From: JAPLJC01 sp963697965
GTDB taxonomy: Bacteria > Desulfobacterota > Desulfobaccia > Desulfobaccales > 0-14-0-80-60-11
Assembly: GCA_963697965.1 (NCBI GenBank)
Contig: OY969108.1
Coordinates: 1,798,001-1,862,000 of the forward strand
Reading direction: 5' to 3'
Length of the DNA stretch: 64,000 nt
Under the pieces are notes generated by a model. The model made no database searches. It saw only the letters and a program-made list of their open reading frames with translations, and was not told the origin of the DNA. Below are positions 16,426 through 24,745 of this stretch, one piece after another; the stretch's first letter is position 1, and each line of letters begins with the position of its first letter. The position numbers and the translations under genes are program-made.

Positions 16426-17589
16426 TCAAGCGCTCCGGTAAAGCTTGGTAAAGACAAACTCCCGGTGCCCCAGAGCCTCGGTGGCGGTCAGGCGGCCGTT
16501 GGCGGTCCGCCGGGCCATCTCCAGAAGCCGGTCACCCGACTGATCCAGGGTCAATTCTCCGCGCAGGATGGCCGAGCAATCGTAATCGATGTGCTCGGAC
16601 ATGGTCTTCACGGTCAAGGGGTTGGCGGAGAGCTTGATGACCGGCAGGATGGGGTTGCCGCAGATGTTGCCCTGGCCGGTGGGGAAGAGGTGCACCACGA
16701 AACCGGCCGCGGCCCACAAGGTAACCGCCTCGGCCGCGGCGGAAGAAGTATCCATGAACCAGAGTCCGGGGCCGCTGGGGGTTTCGGCCGGGGCCAGCAC
16801 GCCCACGTATTTAGACTTCTTGCCGATCTTTTGGAGGTTCCCGAAGGCCTTCTCCTCAATGGTGGTAAGGCCGCCCCGGATGTTGCCTTTGGTGGGCTGG
16901 GAACCGGAGAGATCGTCGGTCTTGTTGGCCTGGATGAAGTCGTCGTAATCTTTCCAAATCTGGTAAAACTGCTCTCCGATGGCCGTGGTGGCGGCGCGTT
17001 CCTTACAAACCATCTCGGCGCCGGTGATTTCGGAGGTCTCCCCGAAAGAAGTAGTGGCGCCCGCGGCCACCAGTTTGTCGATGGCGTTGCCCACGGTGGG
17101 GTTGGAGGCCAGACCCGAGGTGGTGTCGGACTCGCCGCATTTCACGGAAACCCAGATCTCCGACAGGTCCACTTCTACACGTCTCAGTTCCGAGGCCCAC
17201 TGCAGGTATTCCTTAGCCTGGCGGCTGGCTGCGGCTATGGTGGCGAGGTCTCCGTGACGCTCGATATCAAAGCCGGTTACCGGCTTTCCCGTCTTTTTTA
17301 TGCCTTCCACCACGACGTTGGTCCACTCGGGCTCAATACCGATGACCACCGCGGCGGCGACATTGGGGTTGGCGCCCATGCCGATGACGGTGCGAAAGAA
17401 AAGCCGCAGGTCTTCCCCAAATTGGAGGCGCCCATAGGCGTGCGGCAGGGCCAGGGTACCCTTGATATTGTTGGCCACGGCCTCGCAGGCCGCATTGGAA
17501 AGATCATCCAGAGCCAGGATGACAACATGATTACGGACGCCCACCCGGCCGTTTTCACGGCGATAGGCCAAAACTTTGCCTAAACTCAT
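16426..17589 (-). CDS. UxaA/GarD-family lyase, large subunit (altronate dehydratase or sulfolactate sulfo-lyase SuyB type)
   Basis: A 387-residue large subunit of a split UxaA-type enzyme. Family signs: the opening GRVGVRNHVVIL, conserved GESDTTSGLASNP (metal/substrate region) and C-terminal PTGQGNICGNPILPVIK. The family includes altronate and galactarate dehydratases and (2R)-3-sulfolactate sulfo-lyase (SuyB); sequence alone does not separate them for me. The small subunit ends one base upstream. Sulfolactate is attractive because the organism has DsrAB and a TauE/SafE exporter in the same unit; a C4/C6 hydroxyacid is equally open given the fumarase and complex II genes. Confidence 0.8.
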   Translation of the reverse strand: MSLGKVLAYRRENGRVGVRNHVVILALDDLSNAACEAVANNIKGTLALPHAYGRLQFGEDLRLFFRTVIGMGANPNVAAAVVIGIEPEWTNVVVEGIKKTGKPVTGFDIERHGDLATIAAASRQAKEYLQWASELRRVEVDLSEIWVSVKCGESDTTSGLASNPTVGNAIDKLVAAGATTSFGETSEITGAEMVCKERAATTAIGEQFYQIWKDYDDFIQANKTDDLSGSQPTKGNIRGGLTTIEEKAFGNLQKIGKKSKYVGVLAPAETPSGPGLWFMDTSSAAAEAVTLWAAAGFVVHLFPTGQGNICGNPILPVIKLSANPLTVKTMSEHIDYDCSAILRGELTLDQSGDRLLEMARRTANGRLTATEALGHREFVFTKLYRSA

Positions 17590-17590
17590 C

Positions 17591-17869
17591 TTACCACCTC
17601 TTCGTCTTCAGATTGTGGATATGGACATGGGCCCCCTTGGAGAAGGGGGCGGAGACCACGCCGATGTCATGGCCGTATTTGATCACCGTATCGCCCGGTT
17701 TCATGGCCGCAAGGGCGATCTTGTGGCTCAGGGGGATGTCCCCCAGGGCCTTGACTTCCACCGGCTCCTGGTTGTCCATGTACAAGCCTTTGATGGTCTC
17801 GTTCGCCTTGATGTCCACCGTCGCCACGCCGACTGTGTCACCCTTTTCATGAACCAGAAATTGAATCAT
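17591..17869 (-). CDS. UxaA/SuyA-type lyase, small SAF-domain subunit
   Basis: A 92-residue SAF-domain protein that pairs with the adjacent large subunit. Recognisable family segments are KALGDIPLSHKIALAAM and GDTVIKYGHDIGV. In altronate dehydratase this domain is fused to the large part; in SuyAB and some dehydratases it is separate, as here. It is the first gene of the long minus-strand unit, about 170 bases from a strong sigma-54 promoter. The pair releases either water or sulfite from a 2-hydroxyacid. Confidence 0.82.
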   Translation of the reverse strand: MIQFLVHEKGDTVGVATVDIKANETIKGLYMDNQEPVEVKALGDIPLSHKIALAAMKPGDTVIKYGHDIGVVSAPFSKGAHVHIHNLKTKRW

Positions 17870-18270
17870 GCACGCGCTCCTTGGTTTGGTTAGGGTTGGG
17901 TTCTGCCATACCGGCAGCTAATTAATGGGGCGGAGGAGGATAGATAACCTCAAAAACCCCGGACCGGGTGAGCAGCGAGTCCTCAGGCAGGAAAATTGCC
18001 TTGGCCACGACTCCCGGCTAGATTGTTGTGAGAAGATGATGCACAGGCCATGCCATTGGTTGCTAAACAGGGGAACCGCTCTGGTGGCGTGAATTATGGC
18101 GGATTTGGCCTCCCGCGCCCCAGGCCCAAATGAGACCAATATTCGGCTCTGAGCCGACTATTAGGCTCGGCGGCATCTTGGCCTTGTGGCGCCTGAGCGC
18201 GCGAGCCAAACGAGCCAATTAATTTTGCAGATTGGGCGCATTTTTAGGCCCGGGAGAGTTTAGGGGCGGT
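17870..18270 (-). promoter_or_regulatory. Control region of the lyase/complex II operon
   Basis: About 400 non-coding bases between the first operon gene and the aldolase-like gene. They hold the sigma-54 promoter at 18040-18055 and, about 90-100 bases upstream of it, a perfect 15-base palindrome TCGGCTCTGAGCCGA (18143-18157) followed by a related half-site GGCTCGGC. This layout is what an enhancer-binding activator uses. The matching activator gene lies about 1 kb away (19233-20834). The link is inferred from position and motif. Confidence 0.6.
18040..18055 (-). promoter_or_regulatory. Sigma-54 (-24/-12) promoter
   Basis: Read on the minus strand the site is TGGCATGGCCTGTGCA. It has the required GG and GC separated by ten bases and differs from the TGGCACG-N4-TTGCA consensus at two positions. 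Transcription would start near 18028 and run into the lyase genes. The spacing and the nearby sigma-54 activator make chance unlikely. Confidence 0.75.
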
Positions 18271-19080
18271 TCAAGGTGTATCAGCAGGGCAGGGGCGCCT
18301 ACCAACCCGGGCATGGCGAAAGAGCCGCAAGGTCTGCCGCACGGTGGCCGCCAACCGGAAGCGGCCTGGGGGCGCGAGGCTGTTGGCGGCGGCGTCGCAG
18401 AGGCAGGCGCCGAAGGACAATCTGGATATGCCGGCGGCCATGGCCCCCAGGATATCCCGGGGAGCGAGCAGGCTGGCATCGTGGAGGGAAAGCCCGCCGG
18501 GCACGCTTTGGCGGAGCCGTCTCAAGAGTTCCATATCCAATCTGAACCCTCGCCTGGCGTCCAGGGGCAGGGATACAGCCAGGGAGCCGATACCGGTTTG
18601 CAGGACAAATTTAGCCGCCAGAGCGCAGATGAGGCATTGGCCCGCGGAGTCCTTACCGAAATCGGAGAAGGCTCCAATCGCCCCTTCCAGGGGGATCCGG
18701 GCTCGCGCCGCCAGGTCCACCGCTCTGGCCGTCAGGTTCACGTTGCTCGTAAGTGGCAGAAAAGAGCCGTCGAACATAACCGTGGAAAAGCCACAATCGA
18801 GGGCTATACTCACCAGGTCGAGGTTGCGGGCATGGCTCAGGATCACCGCCACCGGAACCGAGGCGCGTGCCGCCACGGAGGTGGCTACCCCGCTGAGAAC
18901 CTTGATAGCCGGCGGCGCCACCAGATCGGCATTGACGCACAGCGCCACCGGCGAGTCCTCTTCCTCGGCAGTGGCAACGACAACCCGGATACTCTCCTGG
19001 TCCTTGACGCTGAAAGCCCCAAGGCACCCCTGGCGGCGGGAAGGTCCCGTTAGTGCCTGGACGCGGTCGCCGTCCTGCAT
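18271..19080 (-). CDS. Class II (FbaA/KbaY-like) aldolase homologue with degenerate active site
   Basis: About 269 residues that follow the class II fructose-bisphosphate/tagatose-bisphosphate aldolase fold: the PVAVILSHA strand, GFSTVMFDGSFLPLTSN, LEGAIG and SLHDASL. Several catalytic positions differ. The usual LDHG is LSHA, so the proton-donor Asp is Ser; the TAHG zinc-ligand His is lost (LPLDA); and LHGGSG is LHDASL. It may have another function, bind rather than cleave, or be decaying. The start at 19080 has AGGAGGAG six bases upstream; an upstream in-frame start at 19152 lacks this. It sits between the activator gene and the operon it probably controls. Confidence 0.72.
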   Translation of the reverse strand: MQDGDRVQALTGPSRRQGCLGAFSVKDQESIRVVVATAEEEDSPVALCVNADLVAPPAIKVLSGVATSVAARASVPVAVILSHARNLDLVSIALDCGFSTVMFDGSFLPLTSNVNLTARAVDLAARARIPLEGAIGAFSDFGKDSAGQCLICALAAKFVLQTGIGSLAVSLPLDARRGFRLDMELLRRLRQSVPGGLSLHDASLLAPRDILGAMAAGISRLSFGACLCDAAANSLAPPGRFRLAATVRQTLRLFRHARVGRRPCPADTP

Positions 19081-19232
19081 GTCGTCTCCTCCTGAGGCGG
19101 CCGCAGCCGCGCCGGGAAACCGCGGCGACGCGGGTTCCCAACGCCCAATCATTCAATATTCGTGCCAGCCAGGCCACAGGTAAAACGGGGCCGCACGAGT
19201 GGACGCCCCCGAAGAGACTGCGCCAGCTTAAA

Positions 19233-20834
19233 TTATTGGGTAAATTTATGAGGGTTGATGCCGTGGATGCGGAGCCTGTATTGGAGAGTGGACTTGGGCA
19301 CATCCAGGATGGCGGCGGCGCCGTGTTTACCACCGACGACCCCCTTGGTCAGGGAAAGCACCTTGATGAGGTGGGCGCGCTCCATTTCGTCCAGGGTGGG
19401 GAGGGGAGAGCAGATCTCACCCTGCTGGAGGTTGAGCAGCGGCTCCAAATCCCGGCGGGTTACCGTCTTGCCGCTGAACACAATGATCAGACGGCTGATG
19501 ATATTTTTGAGCTCCCGCACGTTTCCGGGCCAGGAGTGCTGTTTCAGCAAATCCATGACTTCGCGGGATAAAAAGGGAGGAGCACGGCGAATGGACTCGG
19601 CCTGGGCCTGGGTCAGATGGCGGACGAGGGGCTCGATCTCTTCGACCCGCTCCCTGAGAGGCGGGAGGTGGAAGGAAACCGTGTTGAGCCGGTAGAACAG
19701 GTCGGACCGGAAGGTCTTTTCTCTAATGGCCATCTGCAGGTCATTATTCGAGGCCGCGATCACCCTGAAATTCACATCGACGGGACGGCTGTCCCCCACC
19801 CGCTCGAAGCGCTGGTCATGCAAGACGTGGAGCAGTTTGGCCTGGAGGGGCATCGGCAGTTCGGCGATTTCATCCAGGAAGATGGTGCCGCCGTCGGCCA
19901 TCTCGAAGCGGCCGACCCGCTTGCAAGAGGCACCCGTAAAGGCTCCCTTGACGTGTCCGAAGAGTTCGCTCTCGAACAGGCTGGGCGACAGGGCCGGGCA
20001 ATTGACCTTGACGAACAGGTGGTCCCGCCTGCCGCTCAGGTAGTGCAGGTAGCGAGCGATGCAGTCCTTGCCCGTCCCGGTTTCGCCGGTGATCAGCACG
20101 CTGGCGTCGCTGTCGGCGATGATCTCCACCTGCCGCATAATTTCCCGCATGGCCGGACTGGAATAATAGAAATTATCCGGGTTGTACTGGGGCGCCACCT
20201 GTTTCAGGAGGTAGCGCTTCTGTTGCTCCAGGCTGGCATTCAGGCTGATCAGCTTGAGGTGGGAGAGCATGTTGTCCACCGCCAAGGCCACCTGCCCCGA
20301 GAGTTCAACCAGGAACTGAGCCAGTTCGTCCAGCATCCCGGGTGGTTCCTTAAAAGAAAAGTGGAGAGAGCCCACCACCTGGTCGCGGACGATGAGCGGA
20401 AAGGCCATGGTCGCCCGCAGGCCGGCTGCCGCCATTAGCCGAATGGTGTGCCAGTGGCCGTACTGGGACATATCCGGGATAATCAGCGGCTGCCGCGAGG
20501 TGACTACGGCCCGGGCCACGGGCCCCTTGTCCAGGGAGCGGGAGACGTCATCCATGCCCTCGACCAGAATGCCTTCAGCCATGGCAAACCAGCTCAGGGA
20601 ATTGGAGTCAGGTTCGTAGATGTTGATGCTGAAGCGATCATAATTAATGATCTTGCGAATCTCCCGGGCCATACTCCGGAACAGATTCTCCTGGGAGGTC
20701 TGATTGACGATGGCATTGTTGATTTCCAGAAGGACTTTATAGCGGGAGGCAGGATTCCAGACAATCTTGGGGCAATTGCGGTTAGTCTGCGGGCGGCGGC
20801 TCCTAGCTTTGAGGTCCTGTTTCATGCTGCTCAA
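19233..20834 (-). CDS. Sigma-54-dependent transcriptional activator (GAF - AAA+ - Fis HTH)
   Basis: A 533-residue enhancer-binding protein. Residues ~40-190 form a GAF-type sensor domain. Residues ~215-445 are the AAA+ domain with Walker A GETGTGKD, the sigma-54 contact loop GAFTGA and Walker B IFLDEI. The C-terminus is a Fis-type helix-turn-helix (AAAILDVPKSTLQYRL). There is no receiver domain, so it likely responds to a small molecule through GAF. The start is a TTG at 20834 with AAAGGA five bases upstream; an ATG nine bases later is an alternative. The likely target is the promoter at 18040-18055. Confidence 0.93.
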   Translation of the reverse strand: MSSMKQDLKARSRRPQTNRNCPKIVWNPASRYKVLLEINNAIVNQTSQENLFRSMAREIRKIINYDRFSINIYEPDSNSLSWFAMAEGILVEGMDDVSRSLDKGPVARAVVTSRQPLIIPDMSQYGHWHTIRLMAAAGLRATMAFPLIVRDQVVGSLHFSFKEPPGMLDELAQFLVELSGQVALAVDNMLSHLKLISLNASLEQQKRYLLKQVAPQYNPDNFYYSSPAMREIMRQVEIIADSDASVLITGETGTGKDCIARYLHYLSGRRDHLFVKVNCPALSPSLFESELFGHVKGAFTGASCKRVGRFEMADGGTIFLDEIAELPMPLQAKLLHVLHDQRFERVGDSRPVDVNFRVIAASNNDLQMAIREKTFRSDLFYRLNTVSFHLPPLRERVEEIEPLVRHLTQAQAESIRRAPPFLSREVMDLLKQHSWPGNVRELKNIISRLIIVFSGKTVTRRDLEPLLNLQQGEICSPLPTLDEMERAHLIKVLSLTKGVVGGKHGAAAILDVPKSTLQYRLRIHGINPHKFTQ

Positions 20835-20921
20835 AAGAATCCTTTGAATAGCGCTTATGTCTGGGTAATTACATAATTTATAACCCGAAGGCGGTATATA
20901 TTCAACGGGAATTAGCGGGCG

Positions 20922-20937
20922 GGTAGTGGGTCATTTT
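20922..20937 (+). repeat. Left copy of 16-bp inverted repeat flanking the restriction-modification genes
   Basis: GGTAGTGGGTCATTTT at 20922-20937 is repeated exactly, in inverted orientation, at 23498-23513. The sequence resembles ends of IS21-family elements (recalled, not searched). No transposase lies between the copies. Confidence 0.7.
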
Positions 20938-20947
20938 CAATCCTTGA

Positions 20948-21910
20948 TTACCGCTTTGAAGGCTTATTACCATATGGTCCCAGGAACCGAGGTCCGTTGA
21001 AATGGATCAAATGCGATGGTGAATCCGCAACCCAAACTTCCGTTTCCCATGCTATTTTGCCGAGATAGCGTGTCATTACCGAGCGGGAAGGAAAGGCCGT
21101 AACATATAGCAGTCCCGCCTTTGTGCCAGCAAATAACCGCGAAAGCTCTGCATGGCGTTTTGCATCAACTGGGGCGTGACTGGTTACGGATTCCACTAGT
21201 AATAGCCAATCTTTTTCGGGGTAATAAAAAACAACATCCGGCATTTTTCCATGTGAGTCCACCTTCCCCCCCAGCCTAACCAACAGTTCTTCATCAAAAT
21301 AGCCCCATTTTTCGCCGGTGTCTCCAACATAGACCAAGACCGCTCCGGGTGCAAAGCGCGGGGCGAAGTTTTCAATAATTCCCTTAATAAGCTCGCTATG
21401 TTCGCCAGGGCTGATATTGATTTCCTGGCCGGGAGCAATCGTTACTGGAGTCAACTTTTGCTTACGTTCTTTAGCGTAAATTTGCGAGAGAGTCTTATTT
21501 GTTGAAAGATAATGTTTTAATGAAGCCTTCCATCGCTTTGTGCCGAAAGTTTTCAACAGCGTCAGGGTTTCTGGGGAAACTTGGTATACAGCTTTTGGGC
21601 TGTTAACGGGTCTCTCTGGTCTGTCTGGATTGTAAAGCGCTATCCCGGCTTGAACAAACTGGTGGATGGTCTGACGCCGAAACGTTTCACGCGTATTCGG
21701 GGCGTACCCCTTGGCGTAATGCTTCCGGCTAAACTCCATCATGGGGGTTATACCGACAAGGGGATTTTGCGCTTGCACCCATGTCTTTTCAGGAGTCAGA
21801 TTTAAAAGCCCCAGTAGGCAAAGCGCAGAACGCTCGTTTCTTTGTTGTCGCGGAAGCCCAAGGGTTTCAAGGATTTGAAGAGCATTTTTTATATTTTCGT
21901 TTTCTTTCAT
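20948..21910 (-). CDS. BsuBI/PstI-type type II restriction endonuclease
   Basis: A 320-residue protein matching the BsuBI/PstI endonuclease family. The C-terminal nuclease half holds VLVYVGDTGEKWGYFDEE, the candidate metal-site region PDVVFYYPEKDWLLLVESVTSHAPV (a D...E-x-V arrangement) and GLLYVTAFPSR. By family, the target is predicted to be CTGCAG. The ATG at 21910 overlaps the methylase stop by four bases (ATGA), ensuring the methylase is translated first. The base composition is visibly more AT-rich than neighbours, consistent with horizontal gain. Confidence 0.92.
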   Translation of the reverse strand: MKENENIKNALQILETLGLPRQQRNERSALCLLGLLNLTPEKTWVQAQNPLVGITPMMEFSRKHYAKGYAPNTRETFRRQTIHQFVQAGIALYNPDRPERPVNSPKAVYQVSPETLTLLKTFGTKRWKASLKHYLSTNKTLSQIYAKERKQKLTPVTIAPGQEINISPGEHSELIKGIIENFAPRFAPGAVLVYVGDTGEKWGYFDEELLVRLGGKVDSHGKMPDVVFYYPEKDWLLLVESVTSHAPVDAKRHAELSRLFAGTKAGLLYVTAFPSRSVMTRYLGKIAWETEVWVADSPSHLIHFNGPRFLGPYGNKPSKR

Positions 21911-23385
21911 CCGAGGCTTTCAATTTTCTGATCTATTTTCCATTGAGTCAGTTCGCCTTGGTCCTTTGCCCAAACCCCTAATCGAGTCAGGACCTCACGG
22001 CTCGGATATTTAAGCAACCGCAAGTCGGTTGCGTTAACCTGCGTATGACCGCTAAAAAGGCGGAATCGCTCATCAACCGCCGTGGAATTGAGGAAAACTA
22101 CCAAGCCTCGGGCAAAAAATTCAGGAATCCCTTGTTTGCCGGAATGGAAGACATTAAGGTGATTTTCAAAACCAAGCATAGGACTACCATTAAAGGCGTC
22201 TGGAAAAACAACACTTGCTACAACACGGCGCTTTTCTTCCTTAGATGAAAACCGCCTGACCACAACATAATAGCCGTTCGGATAAAGCCATTTTTCGGTT
22301 TCGTGATTCTTTAGAATGGCGTTCGGTTTTTTTGCTCCCGGCTTCGGCCAATCAATCCCCTGTCCAGAAAAATGGCCTGGATAAAGAAGGGGCATTGTGC
22401 CCTGCTCCGGCATTTGTCTGAGATGGGGCCTTGCCCTGAAGTCCACAACCGGCCCGGTAGAAACTTCAAGCCCAAGATCACCAAGGGAAAAACGAATAGC
22501 CGAGGAAGTCTCAAGATGATTGCGTTCAGTGGAGGTGGGAATATTTATGAAGGTCCCCGGATCATCTGGAAAAACGATCCGGTCAAACGGGTAAACATTA
22601 GTTTCTATGTCGGTAAAACTATCATCTGTTGACGTAGAGATGGTAACGTTCCCCTGCATGGCGTCGCGTTGAAGCAAAATGATGATATTTTCCTGTAAGA
22701 CACCGTCATCTCTGAAAGCACGGTTGCGAGCAACGAATAGGTGAATGTATTTAATCGCAGTTTTGGCAAGTATTAGCTCACGAAATGCACGATAGTAAGG
22801 GCCGTTGCAAAAGCTGCGGGGCATAATTGCAACAATTTGGCCACATGGCTGCATGAGTTCAATTATGAGAGCAACAAAGGCGGAATATAAGTTGACGGTT
22901 TCAATCCCGATCCGGCGAAGCAAAAACCGATGACGGGACGCACTATGAATTTTTTTATAAGGCGGGTTCAAGATTGCATGGGTAAAACGCTCTTCGCCTT
23001 GAAAAATCAGCTTTACTGCTTCTTCGATAAAGTCGCCCCTTCGAAAAGAAATATCTATATCAAAGCGGCCTTGATATTTTGCCAGTGTTTCGGATAGAAG
23101 CTCCCGTAATTTGGGGTCAATCTCATAGGCCACAACTTGAACATGTTGAAAAGGGAAATCTTCTGCTGCGAAGCGATCCAGAGCGGCCCCTGATAGCGCG
23201 CCCATTCCTGCGCCAGCATCTAAAACCCTGGCTGTTTTCAGGGTCGAAGGCAAGAATAGGGTGGCCATAAAGCGGGCAACCGTTGCAGGGGTCATAAATT
23301 GCCCCAACTCGGCTTTTCTTTTCTGGCTTATCTGCTGCCCGACCTCCTTGCGGGCAGTCTCAGCTTGTTCAAGCAATTGGCGCAT
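21907..23385 (-). CDS. Adenine-specific DNA methyltransferase of the PstI/BsuBI-type system
   Basis: A gamma-order N6-adenine methyltransferase of about 492 residues protecting host DNA from the partner endonuclease. Motif I is VLDAGAGMGALSG, and motif IV is the NPPY in AILNPPYKKI. The C-terminal half is the target-recognition part. I chose the ATG at 23385 with AAAGGGAG upstream; the frame is open to a TTG at 23442. The cassette order methylase-endonuclease with a four-base overlap is typical of a compact, mobile type II system. Both genes lie inside a 16-bp inverted repeat. Confidence 0.92.
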   Translation of the reverse strand: MRQLLEQAETARKEVGQQISQKRKAELGQFMTPATVARFMATLFLPSTLKTARVLDAGAGMGALSGAALDRFAAEDFPFQHVQVVAYEIDPKLRELLSETLAKYQGRFDIDISFRRGDFIEEAVKLIFQGEERFTHAILNPPYKKIHSASRHRFLLRRIGIETVNLYSAFVALIIELMQPCGQIVAIMPRSFCNGPYYRAFRELILAKTAIKYIHLFVARNRAFRDDGVLQENIIILLQRDAMQGNVTISTSTDDSFTDIETNVYPFDRIVFPDDPGTFINIPTSTERNHLETSSAIRFSLGDLGLEVSTGPVVDFRARPHLRQMPEQGTMPLLYPGHFSGQGIDWPKPGAKKPNAILKNHETEKWLYPNGYYVVVRRFSSKEEKRRVVASVVFPDAFNGSPMLGFENHLNVFHSGKQGIPEFFARGLVVFLNSTAVDERFRLFSGHTQVNATDLRLLKYPSREVLTRLGVWAKDQGELTQWKIDQKIESLG

Positions 23386-23497
23386 ACTCTCCCTTTTATC
23401 GTAACCTTCAAGCATCTCGGCTTTGAATGAATGATAGCACAAATTTAGTGGGCATGGTCAGGATTTTAGCTTACCCTTTATGCGGGTAAGGGCCATC

Positions 23498-23513
23498 AAA
23501 ATGACCCACTACC
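23498..23513 (-). repeat. Right copy of 16-bp inverted repeat flanking the restriction-modification genes
   Basis: AAAATGACCCACTACC is the exact reverse complement of 20922-20937. Together they enclose about 2.6 kb holding only the methylase and endonuclease. Confidence 0.7.
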
Positions 23514-23595
23514 AGCGGGCGACAGCCCGGCCAGGGTGGGGAGAGCCCTTAGGGGGAGCGCCGGCCGGCGGCCAGTTCTCCCCTAAACCTGGTCC

Positions 23596-24657
23596 TTATC
23601 TCTTTTGCAGGTCCTCGAGGGAGAAGGGGATGCCGAACTCACCGCACAGAGCCTTAAACTCCGAGATCGTTTCAGCACCGATGGGTATGCCGAGCCTTCG
23701 GTTCTCCTGAGTCTTTCTGATTGAACGCTCGCCGGGGACGAGGATCTCGTCAACTCCCGGGAGCCTCTCGCAGCCCTTGATATGGTCCAACAGGCCATTT
23801 ATCCGCTCTTTAAAGAGGGCGATATCCATGAAGGCGGCGATATTGAAAAGGCAGAAAAAATGGCCGATGTTTTGGGTGCGGGAAAAATCCTTGTAAAGGG
23901 AGCCCACCCCGGGCCCGATATCCGACCCGGAGAGCACCCCGGCCAGAACCTCTATCATTAACGCCAGGGCGTACCCTTTGTGGCCCGCCATGGTGAGGAC
24001 GGTCCCGGCCATGGCCTTATCGGGATCGGTAGTCGGGTTGCCCTCGGGGTCCAGGGCCCAACCCAGGGGAATGGCCTGGCCCTGGCGTTGGGCGGCTATG
24101 ATGTTGCCCCGGGCCACCACCGAGGTGGAGAGATCGATTTTTACAGGATAGCCTTGGCCGGTGGGGAAAGAGATCGCCAGGGGATTGGTGCCAAAGAATG
24201 GCGAACGCCCGCCCGCAGGAGGCATGGCCGACTCGACGTTGGTCATCGCCAAAAGGGCCATGTCATCTGCGGCAGCTTTATTGGTGAAGTAAGAAAGCGC
24301 TCCGCAATGGTTGGAGTTGTGGATGGCGGCGGCGGCACAGCCCGATTCCCTGGCCAGGGGAATCAAGAGTTGGAGCGTCTTGTAGGCCTGGACCTGGCCC
24401 AAGCCGTTGTTGGCATTGATGGTCAGCGCGGCCGGCCGCTTCTTCTCGATGGTGATTTCCGCCTTGGGATCGATGAGGCCTTGCCGCAGCCGCCGGGAGT
24501 AGATGCCTACCCGGGAAACTCCATGGGTGGAGGTCCCCTGCAGGTCGGCTTCGACGAGCGAGTCGGCCAGAATCAGCGCCTCGGCTGCCGGCACCCCGGT
24601 GCTCTCGAAGATTTTGGCTGCCAATTCTCTTATCCGTTCTGGATGAAAGCGCACCAT
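23596..24657 (-). CDS. Ldh2 family NAD(P)-dependent 2-hydroxyacid dehydrogenase (malate/lactate/sulfolactate type)
   Basis: A 353-residue cytoplasmic oxidoreductase of the malate/L-lactate/ureidoglycolate dehydrogenase fold. The family's catalytic His is in NSNHCGALSYF, the early STHGVSRV segment is conserved, and the cofactor region includes FFGTNPLAISFPTG. The ATG at 24657 has AAGGAGG eight bases upstream; an ATG seven codons earlier is less likely. Family members include (R)-sulfolactate dehydrogenase (ComC/SlcD), interesting next to the SuyAB-like lyase, but malate or lactate are just as possible. It is separated from the lyase operon by the restriction cassette. Confidence 0.88.
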   Translation of the reverse strand: MVRFHPERIRELAAKIFESTGVPAAEALILADSLVEADLQGTSTHGVSRVGIYSRRLRQGLIDPKAEITIEKKRPAALTINANNGLGQVQAYKTLQLLIPLARESGCAAAAIHNSNHCGALSYFTNKAAADDMALLAMTNVESAMPPAGGRSPFFGTNPLAISFPTGQGYPVKIDLSTSVVARGNIIAAQRQGQAIPLGWALDPEGNPTTDPDKAMAGTVLTMAGHKGYALALMIEVLAGVLSGSDIGPGVGSLYKDFSRTQNIGHFFCLFNIAAFMDIALFKERINGLLDHIKGCERLPGVDEILVPGERSIRKTQENRRLGIPIGAETISEFKALCGEFGIPFSLEDLQKR

Positions 24658-24745
24658 TATGAGATCCTCCTTAAGCATAGGTCGATGGATTCCCCTGATA
24701 AAAAGGAAGCAAAGTTCGAGCCAGCGCCAGGATGTAAAAGTGAAG

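Noticed and set aside
15898..17583. A 561-codon open frame antisense to the lyase and flavoprotein
   Set aside because: It crosses two genes whose proteins are clearly conserved on the other strand; composition is His/Gly/Val-rich without motifs.
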